NCBI RefSeq assembly: GCF_027596085.1
Contig: NC_072469.1
Span: 11,739,914 to 11,803,913, forward strand
Source of the DNA: Anoplopoma fimbria
Taxonomy: Eukaryota; Chordata; Actinopteri; Perciformes; Anoplopomatidae
DNA: 64,000 nucleotides
Direction: 5' to 3'
Part shown: positions 25,100 to 39,564 of the stretch, piece by piece
Position numbering within the stretch: the first letter of the stretch is position 1
Layout of the letters: every line of letters begins with the position of its first letter
Translations under genes and position numbers: made by a program
Notes under the pieces: generated by a model
Seen by the model: only the letters and a program-made list of their open reading frames with translations
Database searches by the model: none
What the model was told of the DNA's origin: nothing

Positions 25100-25262
25100 G
25101 AAGGGGGCTTAGTCACTATTATGGCCACATTCACAGGGCCCCTTGACCTCAAGATGGGTTCTATGGGTACCCACAAGTCTCCCCTTTGCAGACATGCCCA
25201 CTTTATAATAATTCTATGCTGTTTGTTTTGCCTGCAAAGACTTTTGTGGATCCCATCAGCCT
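25100..25262 (+). repeat. Interspersed repeat fragment
   Basis: Blocks ttgacctcaagatgggttc, tatgggtacccacaagtctc and gcagacatgcccactttata match a common fish repeat. It directly precedes the element at 25265. Confidence 0.5.
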
Positions 25263-25264
25263 AA

Positions 25265-26240
25265 CTTTCAATTCAATTCAATTCAATTCAATTTATTTTG
25301 TATAGCCCAGAATCACAAATTACAAATTTGCCTCAGAGGGCTTTACAATCTGTGCACATGCGACATCCTCTGTCCTTCCCTCACATCGGCACAGGAAAAA
25401 CTCCCCTAAAAAACCTTTAACAGGGAGAAAAAAGGAAGAAACCTATGGGAGAACGACAGAGGAGGGATCCTTCTCCCAGGATGGACAGAATGCAATAGAT
25501 GTCATGTGTACAGAATGAGCAGCATAACAGAGATACAACACATTCAATGTATATGACATAAATGATTCATATAATAAGACTACTTATAATAACAGCAGCA
25601 ATTATTACAGTAGAATTATAGTTATGAAAATAGGGATAGTAATGTGATTAATAATAATAATCGAAGTAGCAGTGGGTGTCAGTCGGCTCACAGCAGGAGG
25701 CACGACTACGGTCCAGGTACCACAACGATTCATGGAAACCTGCAGAACGAGAAAGCAAAAGGGCTTCAGGGTGGAAGTAAAGCTAAAATGCTTAATGGTA
25801 CAGGTAATAGTAATAGTAATGTGACTAGTAATAATAATGGTGGTAGCAGTCGGTGTCAGCAGGGCCGTAGCAGGATGCACGACCACGGTCCAGGTACAGC
25901 CACGATTTATAGAAGCCTGCGAAGCGAGAAAGCACAAAGACTCCAGGGTACAAGCAAGTCAATAAGCGTAATAGTACAGGCAATAATAATAGTAATGTGA
26001 CTAATAATGATAGTGGTAGTAGTAGTGGGTGTCAGCAGGGCCTCAGTAGGTGGCACGATGACAGTCCTGGGAACCTGCGAGGCGAGAAAGCACAAGAACT
26101 CCGGGGAAGAAGCAAAATCAGTAATGTGCATAAATAGGAGATTAATACATAAAGATGGAGGGAGAGAAGAGGAGAGAGGAGCTCAGCGTATCCTAGGTAG
26201 TCCCCCGGCTGTCTAGGCATATAGCAGCATATCTAACTCC
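25265..26240 (+). mobile_element. Fish interspersed retroelement-like repeat, near full length
   Basis: It starts with a (CAATT)n pentamer run (25267-25293), then tttattttgtatagcccag, gggctttacaatctgtgcac, gaggagggatccttctccca, an internal block repeated three times (25644-26135), and ends gtcccccggctgtctaggca, tatagcagcatatctaact. The same 5' module recurs at 35050-35300. It is a widespread percomorph repeat; I cannot name the family with confidence. Confidence 0.7.
25644..26135 (+). repeat. 176-bp unit in three tandem copies
   Basis: The copies start at gtgatta (25644), gtgacta (25821) and gtgacta (25997), spaced 177 and 176 bp. Shared blocks in order: ggtgtcagc, gcacgac or gcacgatga, gaaacctgc-like, cgagaaagcacaa, then aataatagtaat. 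The third copy is shorter. Confidence 0.9.
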
Positions 26241-26264
26241 ATTCATGTGTGATGATGGTGAGGG

Positions 26265-26330
26265 GAACAATGGGTTAGTGGTTAGCTCTGCCCCTAACAA
26301 CAAGAGGGGCCTGGGTTCCATCCTGTTGTG
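26265..26330 (+). repeat. tRNA-like SINE head fragment
   Basis: gttagtggttagctctgccc resembles an A box and gcctgggttccatcctgt a B box, as in a common fish repeat head. No tail was found. Confidence 0.4.
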
Positions 26331-26344
26331 ACCTCTAGAATAAT

Positions 26345-27067
26345 AACAGCCTTATGAAACTTTACAACCACAAACTATAGACATTGGGCATTGTGCATGC
26401 AGCTTTCCTAGGTATATTGACAATAAGTGTGTTTCTGAGCAGTTTAAACTACAGATGAGCTCCCCATTCAAATGACAAAACATTCTTTCAGAAATCTATC
26501 AAATGTCAATAGTTTTAGATACCAATCACAGCATGGATTTGTCTATGGTGTTCCTCAGGGTTTGTGTGTCTTATTGTTGTATTTTTGGAGGGATTTTTGA
26601 TCATCTCTATTAATTTTTAAGTGGTACATTTTTCAAGTCATAGCATCAAATCTGTGTAATAAATGGTATCAACCCAATAATTACTGCAATTTATTAGACA
26701 TAAGCAAGCTTTCTAATGACATCATATATTTCCATAATAATGATCTAAGCCTTTACAATTAATTGAGAAGTTAATGATTTTTTATTTCCAATTTTATGAC
26801 GAGACAACAACTTGACACTGCTGTGCTGCATTTAAAATGAATCTTCAGGTTGTCAGCCTCCAGATGATGTACACCATTTCTATGTTGAATATACTGTTGA
26901 CCTGCAATGTGCATGTCTAAGGCTTAAAGACATTTTCTATATCACTAAGTGGAGAGAGCATCAGGGAGGACAGCTGCAGAAAGCCAGCGTGGACCTCTGG
27001 AGGAAGGAAGAATCAGTGGCTCTTGTGTGTAGTGGAAGAAGAAGACCACCCCTCCCCCCTTCACACA

Positions 27068-27103
<36 letters not shown>

Positions 27104-28250
27104 TCATCGTACATTGAAATGTGTATGAGCTGCCAGTAGCCTTTATGGCACCACGCTAAATCAATTTAAATGTCATCCATCACATCCTCCAACAGGGAGG
27201 TGGGGGACACTTCTCTCCCTACCTCCTGAACACCATCACACACACATCACCATGATAGCTGTCCAACACTCTAAAGCGTATCCTCTGACCTATGGTGCTG
27301 ATTACAGAACACACTCATGCTAGCTGTGTGACCCGGGGAGGGCTGGCGTACCCGTGGAGCTCCGGTCGCTCTGCACCGTGTGGTCTGTCAGGTCTGATCC
27401 GTCTCCAGGCTGAGAGCTGCACACAGAGCGGTCAGGCATAAAAGGCCATCACCGCTCACCATAAGCCAATAATAATTAATTCATGTCATTTACAGTAGCA
27501 CACATCTGCAACGTCAGGGAAGTGTGTGTGCATAAAAAAATAAGAAAAATGCGTTTGGAGTCTCCCACGTTCCTTGTGGTGATCTTCAAATGCGTTTTCT
27601 TATTTATTTTTTTCTTTGAAGCTTTAATATTCAACAATATTCGATTGTGTTGGTGCCTGTATCAGAGACTCTGTCCCCTGTATGGAGAATACTTCTCCAA
27701 GGCACTGTAAAAGCGGTTCATTGACTCAGCTCTTAGTAGATGTTTAACCTCTTTCAGCTGTTTTCTTCCATTTACTGCTCTGAACGGCATTGTTTCCTGC
27801 AGCAGAAGAATATCTGTTTTTAGTCACAAAGCTCTGAAAACCCATCGTGCACTAACGCAGACAAACACAGAGACTTACTGGTGATTATAGAGGACCATTT
27901 AGCAGTTAAAGCGATAGACCAAAACAGAGCTAAAACGAGAGTGATTGAACTTCCATTTCATCAGGCGGAAACTAACACAACGCCAAATGGATGCTATTGT
28001 GAAGCAGCAATATGCATTTTACTGCTTTCGTCTGAGAATTAGCCGACCTTTAATTTGCCGTGTTATACTTCAGTAAAATCAGCAACAACAAATGGACATG
28101 TTTGAAGGTATGTGATCAGTTTTTGATCATACTGGTCAGAATAAATTCATCAACATCTGAAAAGGAAGCGTGGGGATTTAGTGCAGCGTACTATGTGACG
28201 ATAAACATTGACGGCCCACCAACCAGCAAGACCTGAAGGACCAAACGCCA
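26345..28250. other. Intergenic, one microsatellite
   Basis: No gene recognised. An (AC)n tract lies at 27063-27102. Confidence 0.6.
27063..27102. repeat. (AC)n microsatellite
   Basis: About 17 AC units with one interruption. Confidence 0.97.
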
Positions 28251-28269
28251 CCAAACTGCCCCAGAGAGG

Positions 28270-28800
28270 AGAGCAGAAATGGAAGCTAAGATAACCCAGC
28301 TAGGATTTAAGGCTACTCCACTTCCCAGCGTGCTCCTGGCTGCCTGATGTCCAGTCTCAGAAAAATACGATGGATGAAAGCAGCATGGGGTCGGTGACGG
28401 TTGAGCCCACATCTTCACAGAGATCTGGATCCATCGCTCATTCCGGATCACACTGCAGTCGACGGGCCGACAACAGGACTGCAAAGGGATCAGAGGAGGT
28501 GGACTCTGTGTTTACATCAATGATGCTTGGTGCTCAAGCACAGTCAAAGTTGATGGAAAATGTTTTCTTCATGTTGCGTTTTTAATGTGAAGATGTCTGC
28601 CATATTATCTGCCCAGAGAATTGTTTCTGTTGCTGCTGTTTACATTCCTTATGAAGCAAATTAAAGAAATGCACGACAGGAATGTACTGCTGTTTTTGAT
28701 TTGTATTGTTTGTCATGTGCTACATATGGGCTACAACTGAATTTCATTGTGTATCCCTGTGTTGACAAGAAATGATCCTTGAGTTCTTGAATCCTAGATG
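28270..28800 (+). mobile_element. Internally deleted LINE: endonuclease piece plus 3' tail
   Basis: 28320-28380 reads in broken frames like the start of an APE-type endonuclease (LPSVLLA, then TMDE). 28490-28535 encodes RGGGLCVYINDAWC, a hallmark of fish LINE endonucleases. Only about 70 bp later comes sequence like a 3' tail (atttcattgtgtatccctgt). Reverse transcriptase is absent, so most of ORF2 is missing. Confidence 0.65.
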
Positions 28801-28862
28801 AAGAGCTGCAGAGGACAGGCCTTTAGTGTGGTTCATAGGAACCACCCTGAGCCTTCCTCGTA

Positions 28863-28974
28863 GCACTTATTGCATTCGTATTAGTTTGTTGCACTTATCC
28901 TATTCGTAGTAGTTTGTAGCACTTATTGTATTTGTATTAGTTTGTTGCACTTATTGTTTTCGTAGTAATTTGCT
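28863..28974 (+). repeat. 28-bp tandem repeat, four copies
   Basis: Units at 28863, 28891, 28919 and 28947 based on gcacttattgtattcgtagt plus agtttgtt, with a few differences. It lies within the repeat ending at 29153. Confidence 0.95.
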
Positions 28975-29092
28975 TCTGCACTATACTTTTGCTCTGGTTT
29001 ATGCTTTTAGATGCTTGTTTAAGAAAGGAGATGCACTTATGACTTCTGGTGACTAGTAGTTCTCTTGAATACCTATGTTGAATACACTTCCT

Positions 29093-29153
29093 GTAAGTCG
29101 CTTTGGATAAAAGCGTCTGCTAAATGACTGTAATGTAATGTAATGTAATGTAA
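29093..29153 (+). mobile_element. SINE/LINE 3' tail with (TAATG)n
   Basis: gtcgctttggataaaagcgt plus ctgctaaatgactg, then a pentamer run. The same tail (reverse complement) ends the SINE at 34434. It is a widely shared retroposon 3' module in fish. Confidence 0.75.
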
Positions 29154-29240
29154 CCAGAACACCTCCAACACATCATCATTGTTTGTTGTAAAAGGTCAAA
29201 CGTGTTCCATTCACATCTGGTGTGAACTGTTTGGTGAGCT

Positions 29241-29504
29241 GTGATGAGTCTAGGTGAGGTTCAGTGTGAGGAAAAGGACAGTCCTGTCACATCTAATGTA
29301 TCCCTCCACACTGTGGTGACGTCACCCAGAGGTGACATGCTCAGCCAGCCCTACAGTTCTATGACATCATCATCTATGTTCAGTTCCAGCCTAGCTGATA
29401 ACACCTGTGGGCTGATGCAGTTCCAGTCAAACAGAAGTTTCTCACAGTCCAGTGATGACCCTGATAACAAAAAGGAATCCACTTGGATCTCTCAGCTCTG
29501 TTAA
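29241..29504 (+). CDS. Unrecognised 87-codon open frame
   Basis: A Ser-rich frame (contains SPVTSNVSLHTVVTSP, SQPYSSMTSSSMFSSSLAD, SQSSDDPDNKKESTWISQLC) that ends at TAA. It has a non-repetitive, protein-like composition, unlike most frames here. I recognise no domain. It could be the last exon of an unannotated gene, a decayed copy, or chance. No clear acceptor or partner exon was found. Confidence 0.2.
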   Translation: MMSLGEVQCEEKDSPVTSNVSLHTVVTSPRGDMLSQPYSSMTSSSMFSSSLADNTCGLMQFQSNRSFSQSSDDPDNKKESTWISQLC

Positions 29505-29509
29505 TGAGA

Positions 29510-31160
29510 CATTAAGTAAAAACAACTCCATTCTTCATCCCCTGAAGATGTCCTCCCTGTCCCGTCCCCTTTGTGCAGCTAGGACCGTCTCAAACTTAGT
29601 CTCAAAGCTCAGTTTCCACTAAACAAAAGTGCTATCTTGGGCTCTTCTAGTGATGTCAGAGGGGGCGTGTCCATTGATTGATGGACATGCCACTGATGCT
29701 TTGTTAAACAAATGTTATTTGCATTAAGAGGTTTGATTCATTATTCATAGGGGTAAGTACGTAGAACTGCACGGTCACATGTGCAGTCAAGTGACCATCG
29801 CCTGCTGTACTGATATCCTCCGGTCAATGACATGGTGGTGGTGAGTAATGTGTTAAAATGACATGTCTGCTCCACGAAAACAATGCCAACTGAAAGTCAA
29901 CAGGAGCCTCTGTTGTGGTGGATACACAAACTAAATAAATCCACTTGAAATATGCAACGCTCAAAGCTAATAATGAAGTTCAAACAATAAGAAAGGCCAC
30001 TTATGGTAAATGTTACAGGAATGAAAGTGGATCAGTCAAACAAGGACATCTAACCAGCAGACCAGAATTCAAATCCCAGACGATTGTTGAGCTATTGTGA
30101 AGCTATGTCTATGATGTGTTTATGTATTTATGCCCATCCATGAAGTTTTTCCTAAACCAGTGTTTTGTTTTGCCCAAAAGTTAAATTGTGTCACCAACAC
30201 CTAATGTGCTGTTAAGAAGTCATAGTCATTTCACATATTTCTCTGATATCAGGTCAAACTTTCTAATTTTACAGCTCAATATTACACAAAAATAAGTTTC
30301 TAAAAACAGCGGAAGGTAGAAGTAGGCAATGCAGTAAGAAAATATTTCATTCAGCGCTGCCTGAATGTGGGTGTGGCCAAGTGGGGTCACCCACACACAC
30401 ATCTTATTAGCGATTAGCTTAGGCTGAAGCCCTGCAGATCAGAGCTCACCAAAGTTAAACTCCATGCAATAGGAAGATGCTAATTTTCTCATGTTCGTCA
30501 ATGGTCTTTCAGTTCAATGTACATTTTAAAACTATTGGGGTTTTGGAATAAAGAGCTGTTTAAACAAACAAGCAGCTGCCTGTCATGTCGGAAAACGTCT
30601 CAGCAAATTTACAGGCAGTGTTATTTTGATAGACTGACCCAATATTGGGAAGCTACATAATCACTTAGTTGCCTGAAAGTTAGCCTGGCTCAAAATCTCA
30701 CATGACTGACAGCCTGTCTCAAGGCACCCAGACGCAATGCATTGTGGGACAGTTGAGTATGTGCAGTAAGCTCACGTCTCCCAATCAGAACTTCTAGCTC
30801 ATGTGGTACACATCCGGGCACATCTGGAGCACACAAAATCCACATGCTATGCATTTGTAAAGCTCAAGGTACTCAGTTTGACGTCATGCGTATGAATATT
30901 ATGTTAGTATGCGATCTCAAACGCAGCCACAGTCTTTGAAGATGAACTCATCGACATGTTTGCTTTTGGAATCGTTGCCAGGATTTGAAGGTCTTCTCCA
31001 ACAGTTATGAGCGCTGAATGTTGGAACGTCTGATGGAAGGCCAGCTAAGGGATGCAGAGCTAAATCTCTGAATATTCATTATGTTCCCTGAATTCCTCTA
31101 AGGCATGCTCTGAAAAATGAGGATGTCAACGCTGGAACCACATGGTTCACATTCTGTGTC
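29510..31160. other. Intergenic; possible repeat at about 30600-30930
   Basis: No gene. The end ttagtatgcgatctcaaacg plus cagccac resembles a fish transposon terminus, but the other end was not found. Confidence 0.45.
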
Positions 31161-31163
31161 TAT

Positions 31164-33249
<2,086 letters not shown>

Positions 33250-33255
33250 TTACCA

Positions 33256-33767
33256 ACTGCTCTCTCCCGTCTCTGCTCTGTGTCAGTTTTAATCAGGAAC
33301 ATTTGTTGGCCCCTAAGGCCTTGTGGGAAACATAGTTCTTGCATCTAAGTACCTTTTTACTATTTCTCAATGTCTCTCGTAGGATTTCCAAACATAGTCT
33401 GTTAGCTTTTTCTGGAGTTATCAACCAGTGTTATTTGTTGGAAGCTGTTTTAGATTTGATCTCAGTCTTTAGACAAAAAAGCTTATTAGTTCTAGTCACA
33501 CTTTAACTGACTGCTCTCTCCCATATCTGCTCTGTGTCAGTTTTAATCAGGCACATTTGTTGGCCCCTGAGGCCTCATGGGAAACATCAGTAGACCTAGT
33601 TGTTTCATCTATGTAACATTTGAGTATTTCTCAGCATCTCTTGTAGGATTTCAGACCCTAGCCTGTTACATTTTTCTAGAGGTATCAATAAAGGTTAATG
33701 TTGGCAGCTGTTTTAGATTTAATTTTAGTCTTTAGACAAAAATGCTTATTAGTTTTAGTCACATTTC
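33256..33767 (+). repeat. 254-bp tandem duplication
   Basis: Copy 1 starts at 33256 (actgctctctcccgtctctg) and copy 2 at 33510 (actgctctctcccatatctg). Both run through gtcagttttaatcagg, catttgttggcccct and gtctttagacaaaaa to tagtcaca. Diverged by scattered substitutions and small indels. Confidence 0.92.
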
Positions 33768-34433
33768 TATTCTTCGTTTTAATAGATTACAACTCAAAAC
33801 ATAGTCACCAAAAAGTAATTTTAGTTAACTTTTAGCAAATATATTGATTTATTTTATAATAAATTTGTATTGTGTCAATTTCTTTTTAGTTTTTTTATTA
33901 AGTCTTAGTCCTGTGTCAAAAGTATTTTATCATCAGGTTATATTGAAAATTTCAGTCAATCTAGTCCAGCCAAAACAACGTTTTTGTCATTTTTGTCAAA
34001 TTTATTTCACAGAAGGTTTTATCTTATCCTTATCTGATAGAAAGTTCGAATGATAAGCAGTGCAGAGCTTTGTAGGTACAGGAATGAAAGAAGGCTTTCC
34101 CTCCTGTGAAACCACAACTTAAATATTTCTGTTTGTGTACCATTTAAAGGAACATAAACCTGTAGAGGTGTTGCTAGGTGTGTTTTTGAACTTTGGACAG
34201 AGTCACATTTGTTGTTCACCTTTCTCTTTAAACTAACTTAGATTAATTCCATATTGTTGCTACTTACTGTAAATAGAAAAAAGAAAAGATAGCGACATCA
34301 GTCTCATAATCAAACTCTTGATAAGAAAGTGAATAGTATATTTGCGTCAGATTATGAAATATGACTTTGATACATGTTTGACTAGACCGTATAAATTCCA
34401 TTCCATAAATATAATCAGTAGTACAGTAGTACA

Positions 34434-34695
34434 GTCATTTAGCAGACGCTTTTATCCAAAGCGACTTACAATCAGTAGTATATTACATATCATTCACCCA
34501 TTCACACACTGATGACAGGCTACCATGCAAGGTGCCACCATCAGACTCTAACTAACATTCATGCAACATCCACACCGGGAGCAACTTGGGGTTAAGTGTC
34601 TTGCCCAAGGACACATCGACTGCCGAAGCCGGGTATCGAACCACCGACCCTCTGATTGGAGAACTACCTTGCGCTCCACTACGCCACAGCCGCCC
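34434..34695 (-). mobile_element. tRNA-derived SINE (antisense), full length
   Basis: The reverse complement starts gggcggctgtggcgtagtgg (A-box region), has ggttcgatacccgg (B box), then gtgtccttgggcaagacact, and ends in the tail gtcgctttggataaaagcgt. Pol III-type SINE. Confidence 0.85.
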
Positions 34696-34869
34696 TATCT
34701 AATCATTAGTGTTAATTTCATAAACAAAAACTATGAAAATAACATTTTTGATGAACACCTATTTTACATATTAAAAATGAGACTTAAACGATATACAAAG
34801 TTACCTTTGAAAACAACTATGACAAAAGTGTTCCCTTTTAGTCAGCAAATAAAAACCAAGCGATAATGT

Positions 34870-36600
34870 TAAGACAGAAGAATTGATAAAGGGACTGTTA
34901 TTTAGGCAAAGTCTTATTCAACGACCTCCTGATAAGTAAAACAAACCTGTCTCTTGTTCAGAAGACGATGTAGCTGTTAGCTGTAGCACTACTGTTAATA
35001 AATGAGAGACAACAGGAACGTTCTGTTTCTATCAGTAATTCAATACAATTTTCATATCAATTGAATTTATTTTGTAGAGCCCAGTATCACAAACCACCAG
35101 TTTGCCTCAGTCCCAGGACCCTGGCATAAGAAAAAAACCAAAAAAAAAAAACCTAAGGTACACTTTAGGGAGAGCAAAAGAGGAGGGATCCTTCTCCCAG
35201 GATGGACTGAAATGCAATCAATGTCATGTGTACAGAATGAACAACATAGTGGAATTACAACAAAGTCAATCCATACGACAGAATAAAAGCAGTGATAGTA
35301 GCAGTAGATATCTGGAGTTCAGTCAACAAAACCATTGGGACACACAGTGTGGATCAGCAGTCCTACGGCTGAAAGTCCTCTGTTTGTTGGACTGACTCTT
35401 TACTATTTCAATGAGTGCCATGATACTGGGCTGGGGTGTTATGTTTCCTCCGTCAAGTTTATAACGACAGCTAGTTCTGCTGCTTAAATGTCCGACAGTA
35501 TTTGCTACACACTAACCCAGAGATTCAAACTGCTGCTCTGGTCACAGCCTGACCTCATGTTTACTGTTTACCCACTTCCTGTCAAGGAGTTTGAAGTGGA
35601 CACGTTCGCCGGCCAGTTCCCTCAGGTATGTGGGATGGCTGGATTTTTAGGATATATTTTCAGCAGCGCATGTCCTCAGTGTCCATTATCTTGAACCAGG
35701 ATACCTTTGAAGTGGTAAATCCCTTTGGCTCCAGGAGAAAAAAAGCACAAGCAGCTTGCTGTTCACATGTCTCTGTCAGAAATCTGTCCACATTTCAGGT
35801 CCTCTATAGACTAGATACAGACTGTTATGCTTCATGAGGAGGAAGACTTTACGTGTTTAGGACAAGAGGAAAGTGTTTGGTTCTCTTATATTTCTGTCAC
35901 TAATGTGTTAGAGCTACAGAGTATCACAGCAGTTTGCTAAATAGTCACACAATGCAATCTTTGTGTACAGGGACAAGAATTGTCCGTATTTTTGGTGTTG
36001 TTCAGAACAACTTTTTTCTTCCGGGTTGACATTAAAAATTAAAGTTAGGTTTAGGCTACAAAACAGCTTAGTTAGGTTTTGGGAAAAACATTGTAGTTGG
36101 GATTTAAATAACTACGTTCAGTTAGGTTTAGGCAACAAAACCACAACCAGAGAACCACAGCGCGTTGTTTAGCACTTGTCTCGTGCGTTACTTGGTATAA
36201 CTGTTGCTTAGTCACATGGATGCATTTGATTTGTGTCCACAATGAAAACGGATCCTGATTGACTTTCATGAAATGAAACACGATTGCATTTCGTGACTAT
36301 TTCACCACCTGCCATGATACTGTGTTGGTCATAGACGGAGTTATTTTAAAAAAATGCCACTCAAGCAAAGTCACAAGAACTCCCTCCATGGTATAAATTT
36401 GAATGTCTTTAAAAGCCTGAAATACTTTCATGAATGTGACCGTGGACTCCCAGCATGCCTGGGACACAACCTTTCTGAAGGTGTCGTTTCAACAGATCAG
36501 TCTATGCATCAAGCTGCCTGTCACTGTGGAGACACAGTGTCTAGTGAATCTAGTGCATGTTGAACATCTACTTGCTTCCACTGGTTCATATTATGGAAAA
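34870..36600. other. Intergenic with repeat fragments
   Basis: It contains the 35050-35300 repeat and a 'ggtttaggcaacaaaacca' type repeat at about 36020-36160 that also relates to the block near 57840. No gene recognised. Confidence 0.5.
35050..35300 (+). repeat. Second, decayed copy of the 25265 element
   Basis: Shared blocks: gaatttattttgtagagccc, gaggagggatccttctccca, ggatggactgaaatgcaat and atgtcatgtgtacagaatga. The triplicated internal block is missing. Confidence 0.75.
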
Positions 36601-37617
36601 AACAACAAATACGTTACCATGCAGATGACACACAAATTAACTTAACCATATCACCAGCCAACTATGGTCCAATACAAGCACTGAGAAAGTGCATTGGAGA
36701 ACTCAACGATTGGAGGTGCCAGAATGCTTTTCCATCAAACAAAGACAAAACTAAGGAAGTTCAAAAGTCAGCACTAAACTTCAATCTGCAAAGTTAAAAA
36801 CCACAAACCAAGCCAGAAATCCAGGTGTAGTCATGGACTCAGACCTGAATTTCAAAAGCCACATTAAGACAATTACAAAGTCAGCCTACTGCCACATTTA
36901 GAGTAAATTAAGATTCAAAGGACTTATGTCTCAGAAGGATTTGGAAAAACTTGTCTCAGACTCAAATGTTACGGTGTCTTCACAGGTCCTCCTAAAAAAC
37001 CAAGCAGACAGCTGCAGCTGATTCAGAATGCTGCTATTCTAGTCCTCACTAAGGTCAAGAAAGTGGATCACGTCAGTCTAGATCTGCGGTCTTTACACTG
37101 GTTTACTGTCTGGAAGAGAATTGACTTCACATTACTACTGTTGGTTTATGAAGCACTGAATGGTTTTGGGCAAAAATACGTTTGTGATATTCTGCTACAT
37201 TGTGAACCATCCAGACTTCTCAGGTGGTCTGGGACAAGGTCTGCTTTCTGTCCCAAGAGTCCAAAATAGACATGGAGAAGCAGCGTTCAGTTTTTATTCA
37301 CCATATATCTGGAACAATCACCCAGCAAACTGCAGGTTTGCTACCCTCCCTTCTTCTAAACCAAGGCTGAAGACTTTTCTGTTTGCAGCTGACTTCTTTT
37401 AAATCAACTCCTATACTGTTTTATTCTTGTATTTCATACCTGTCTTATTCCATTATAGCATTGTTTTTTTATATTTCAATTCTCTTGGTGTTTTTAATTT
37501 TATTTACACGTCCCTTTATAATGTGTTTGCACTATGTCTTTTTGATATTTTATGTAAGGCGCTTTTAATTGCCTTGTTACTGAGAAGTGCTATATAAATA
37601 ATCTTGTCACAAATCAA
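36600..37617 (+). mobile_element. LINE 3' fragment (reverse transcriptase C-terminal part)
   Basis: The RT catalytic box region reads HADDTQI near 36620. Later frames contain LIQNAA, LRSLHWFTVWKRIDF, LLLVYEALNGFG, and HGEAAFSFYSPYIWNN with RLKTFLFA. Frames are broken by shifts and stops. The 3' end is gtgctatataaataatcttg. The non-LTR type resembles teleost L2/Rex1-like elements; the clade is not settled. Confidence 0.8.
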
Positions 37618-38945
37618 GTTGTTGATGTCAACAATGAACCACATTGCGGGCGGACAGTGGAAAGTTGGGGGTAATGCAGCTCAGAACTGGTGTTTGCTGC
37701 AGTTACTCCGACTCTTTAATCCACTGGAGGATGGGATTTAGCCGTTGTGCCTGCAGCTAGGAGAGATAGTTAATAATATGGTGCAACCCTCAAAAGTACA
37801 TGCTAACCAGGTAGCATATCTGAGGGTTCTCATGGAGCAGTACGTTGACTCTAGAGCCTCACTGTCAAAGCACCAATTCTTACTGCACTATGAAGAACTT
37901 TTTTTTGATCGACTAGTTTGATTTTGGACTTTGTATTTTGAAAGAAAGCACACATTTGTCAAGCAGTACTCCTTCAGAAAGAATCCAGTATCTGCAGGCC
38001 TGAAGATCTTCAAATGCAGCTAGCTGATTAATAGGATTTTACAACCCTGGCATCCAGGAAGCTGTAAAGTTGAGATGCATCCAGAGGCCACATCACTGAC
38101 ACCAGCTGTTACTAACAAAGGCACCAAATAGCAGAAATTATGGAGGACAGTGACATGAGATACACCTTTGGAAGTATTACACTGATACTGACAAAACTCA
38201 TTAAATATTTATTTTGTTATTGAAAAATACCAATCAGTTGAGCTTGCTCTGCACTGCCTCCTTGACTCAGGCCTTTCTTATGTGTGTGTCACTAAGGCTG
38301 ATGGTCTAATGTGTTAACATCATGATGCTGTTTAAGTTCCACAGGAGTGGTTAACTGCAGCTGTCTGTGGATCTGGTTTTTAAGTGTCTGCCTCACAGGC
38401 AGGTTTACTTTATATAACAAGCAATGTAGGGTGATCTCATCAGGCTTAGCGCAAGTATAACTTTGTATAAATGCTGAACACATGAAGCTGGTCTGAATCC
38501 TGCTTTGGTGGGTGTGAAATTAATGCAAGACATTTGATTTGCATCATATATGTTGGCCTATATTATATATGAGCCTGTTTGTCAGTTGTATATGCCAGTG
38601 TGCCCAGAAGCCTTATTAATGCCAGTCCTCTGACAAAAGGGGTGGACTGGCATAAATTAGGCTTTAAAACAAGGGTCTTCCAAAGTCCAAGATGAAACCT
38701 CTGAGTCCCTCTTTCTGTGAGACCGGCTCCATGCTGAAGGATCAGCACCTTGGACAGCACTGCGGCGCACCGTCCTGACAGGACTATGTCCAGTTACAAT
38801 AATAAAGGAAAAAAATAAACATACCGACAAAACAAATGGTTATGATGCTTTCCTTGTGTTTCCCATTGGGCCTTTCAGCAAAGCCAGGGATTGTGTTTTC
38901 TGGTTGTGACATGGTGAAGAACATCCAAAACAACACCGGTTCTTT
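37618..38945. other. Intergenic, nothing recognised
   Basis: No coding frame, RNA or repeat family recognised. Confidence 0.55.
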
Positions 38946-38946
38946 T

Positions 38947-39560
38947 GAAGGTGCAGTGTGTAGGATTTGGCGTCATCTAGCGACGAGGTAGTAAATTGCA
39001 ACTAGCCACAACTTCTCCCATGTGACAAGTGTGTGGGAGGCCAGCTCTGGTTGTATAGAAGTCTATGAGAACATGACTCTACTCCTCTCTTGATTTATTA
39101 CCTCAGTAAACATTGTAAACATGAGTTTATGGTCTCAATCTCTATTTCAAGTCATCTTCAATACAGCATGATGTTCATTTAGTGAATTATGGTCCATTTA
39201 GAGTCAAATAGACCATAAAGCAGGGTATTTCTGAGAGCGTGGCTACACAGTGATTGACAGATCACAGCCAGAGCAATAAACTACATTGGCGACTGCCAAA
39301 ATCTAAGATGGCGACGGCCAAAATGCAGAACTCAAGGCCTCAAAACGTCAGTCCACACAGGGTTTCACGATGACAACGTCCACTTCTTACGTTCACTTCT
39401 TATACACAGTCTATTGTAGGTATAAATGGCTCATTCTAATGTAACAAAACAAATCAATTTTTATTTTCAGGTTATTATACAAAAAAACAAAACACTTATT
39501 ATATATTATATTCCATTTTGGCCAATAAATCCCCCTCAATGCTACACAATGTACCTTTTA
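38947..39560 (+). mobile_element. MITE, copy 2, with imperfect terminal inverted repeats
   Basis: The left end gaaggtgcagtgtgtaggat is similar to the reverse complement of the right end, taaaaggtacattgtgtagc. The interior matches copies at 6010-6255 and 59510-60030. There is no coding capacity; it is hAT-like in style (inference). Confidence 0.7.
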
Positions 39561-39564
39561 AGTA

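Noticed and set aside
25644..26135. A CRISPR-like array
   Set aside because: The units are long, contiguous and diverged with no spacers, and the context is a vertebrate genome.
36600..37617. A functional host gene
   Set aside because: The protein similarity is to a non-LTR reverse transcriptase end, and the frame is broken several times.
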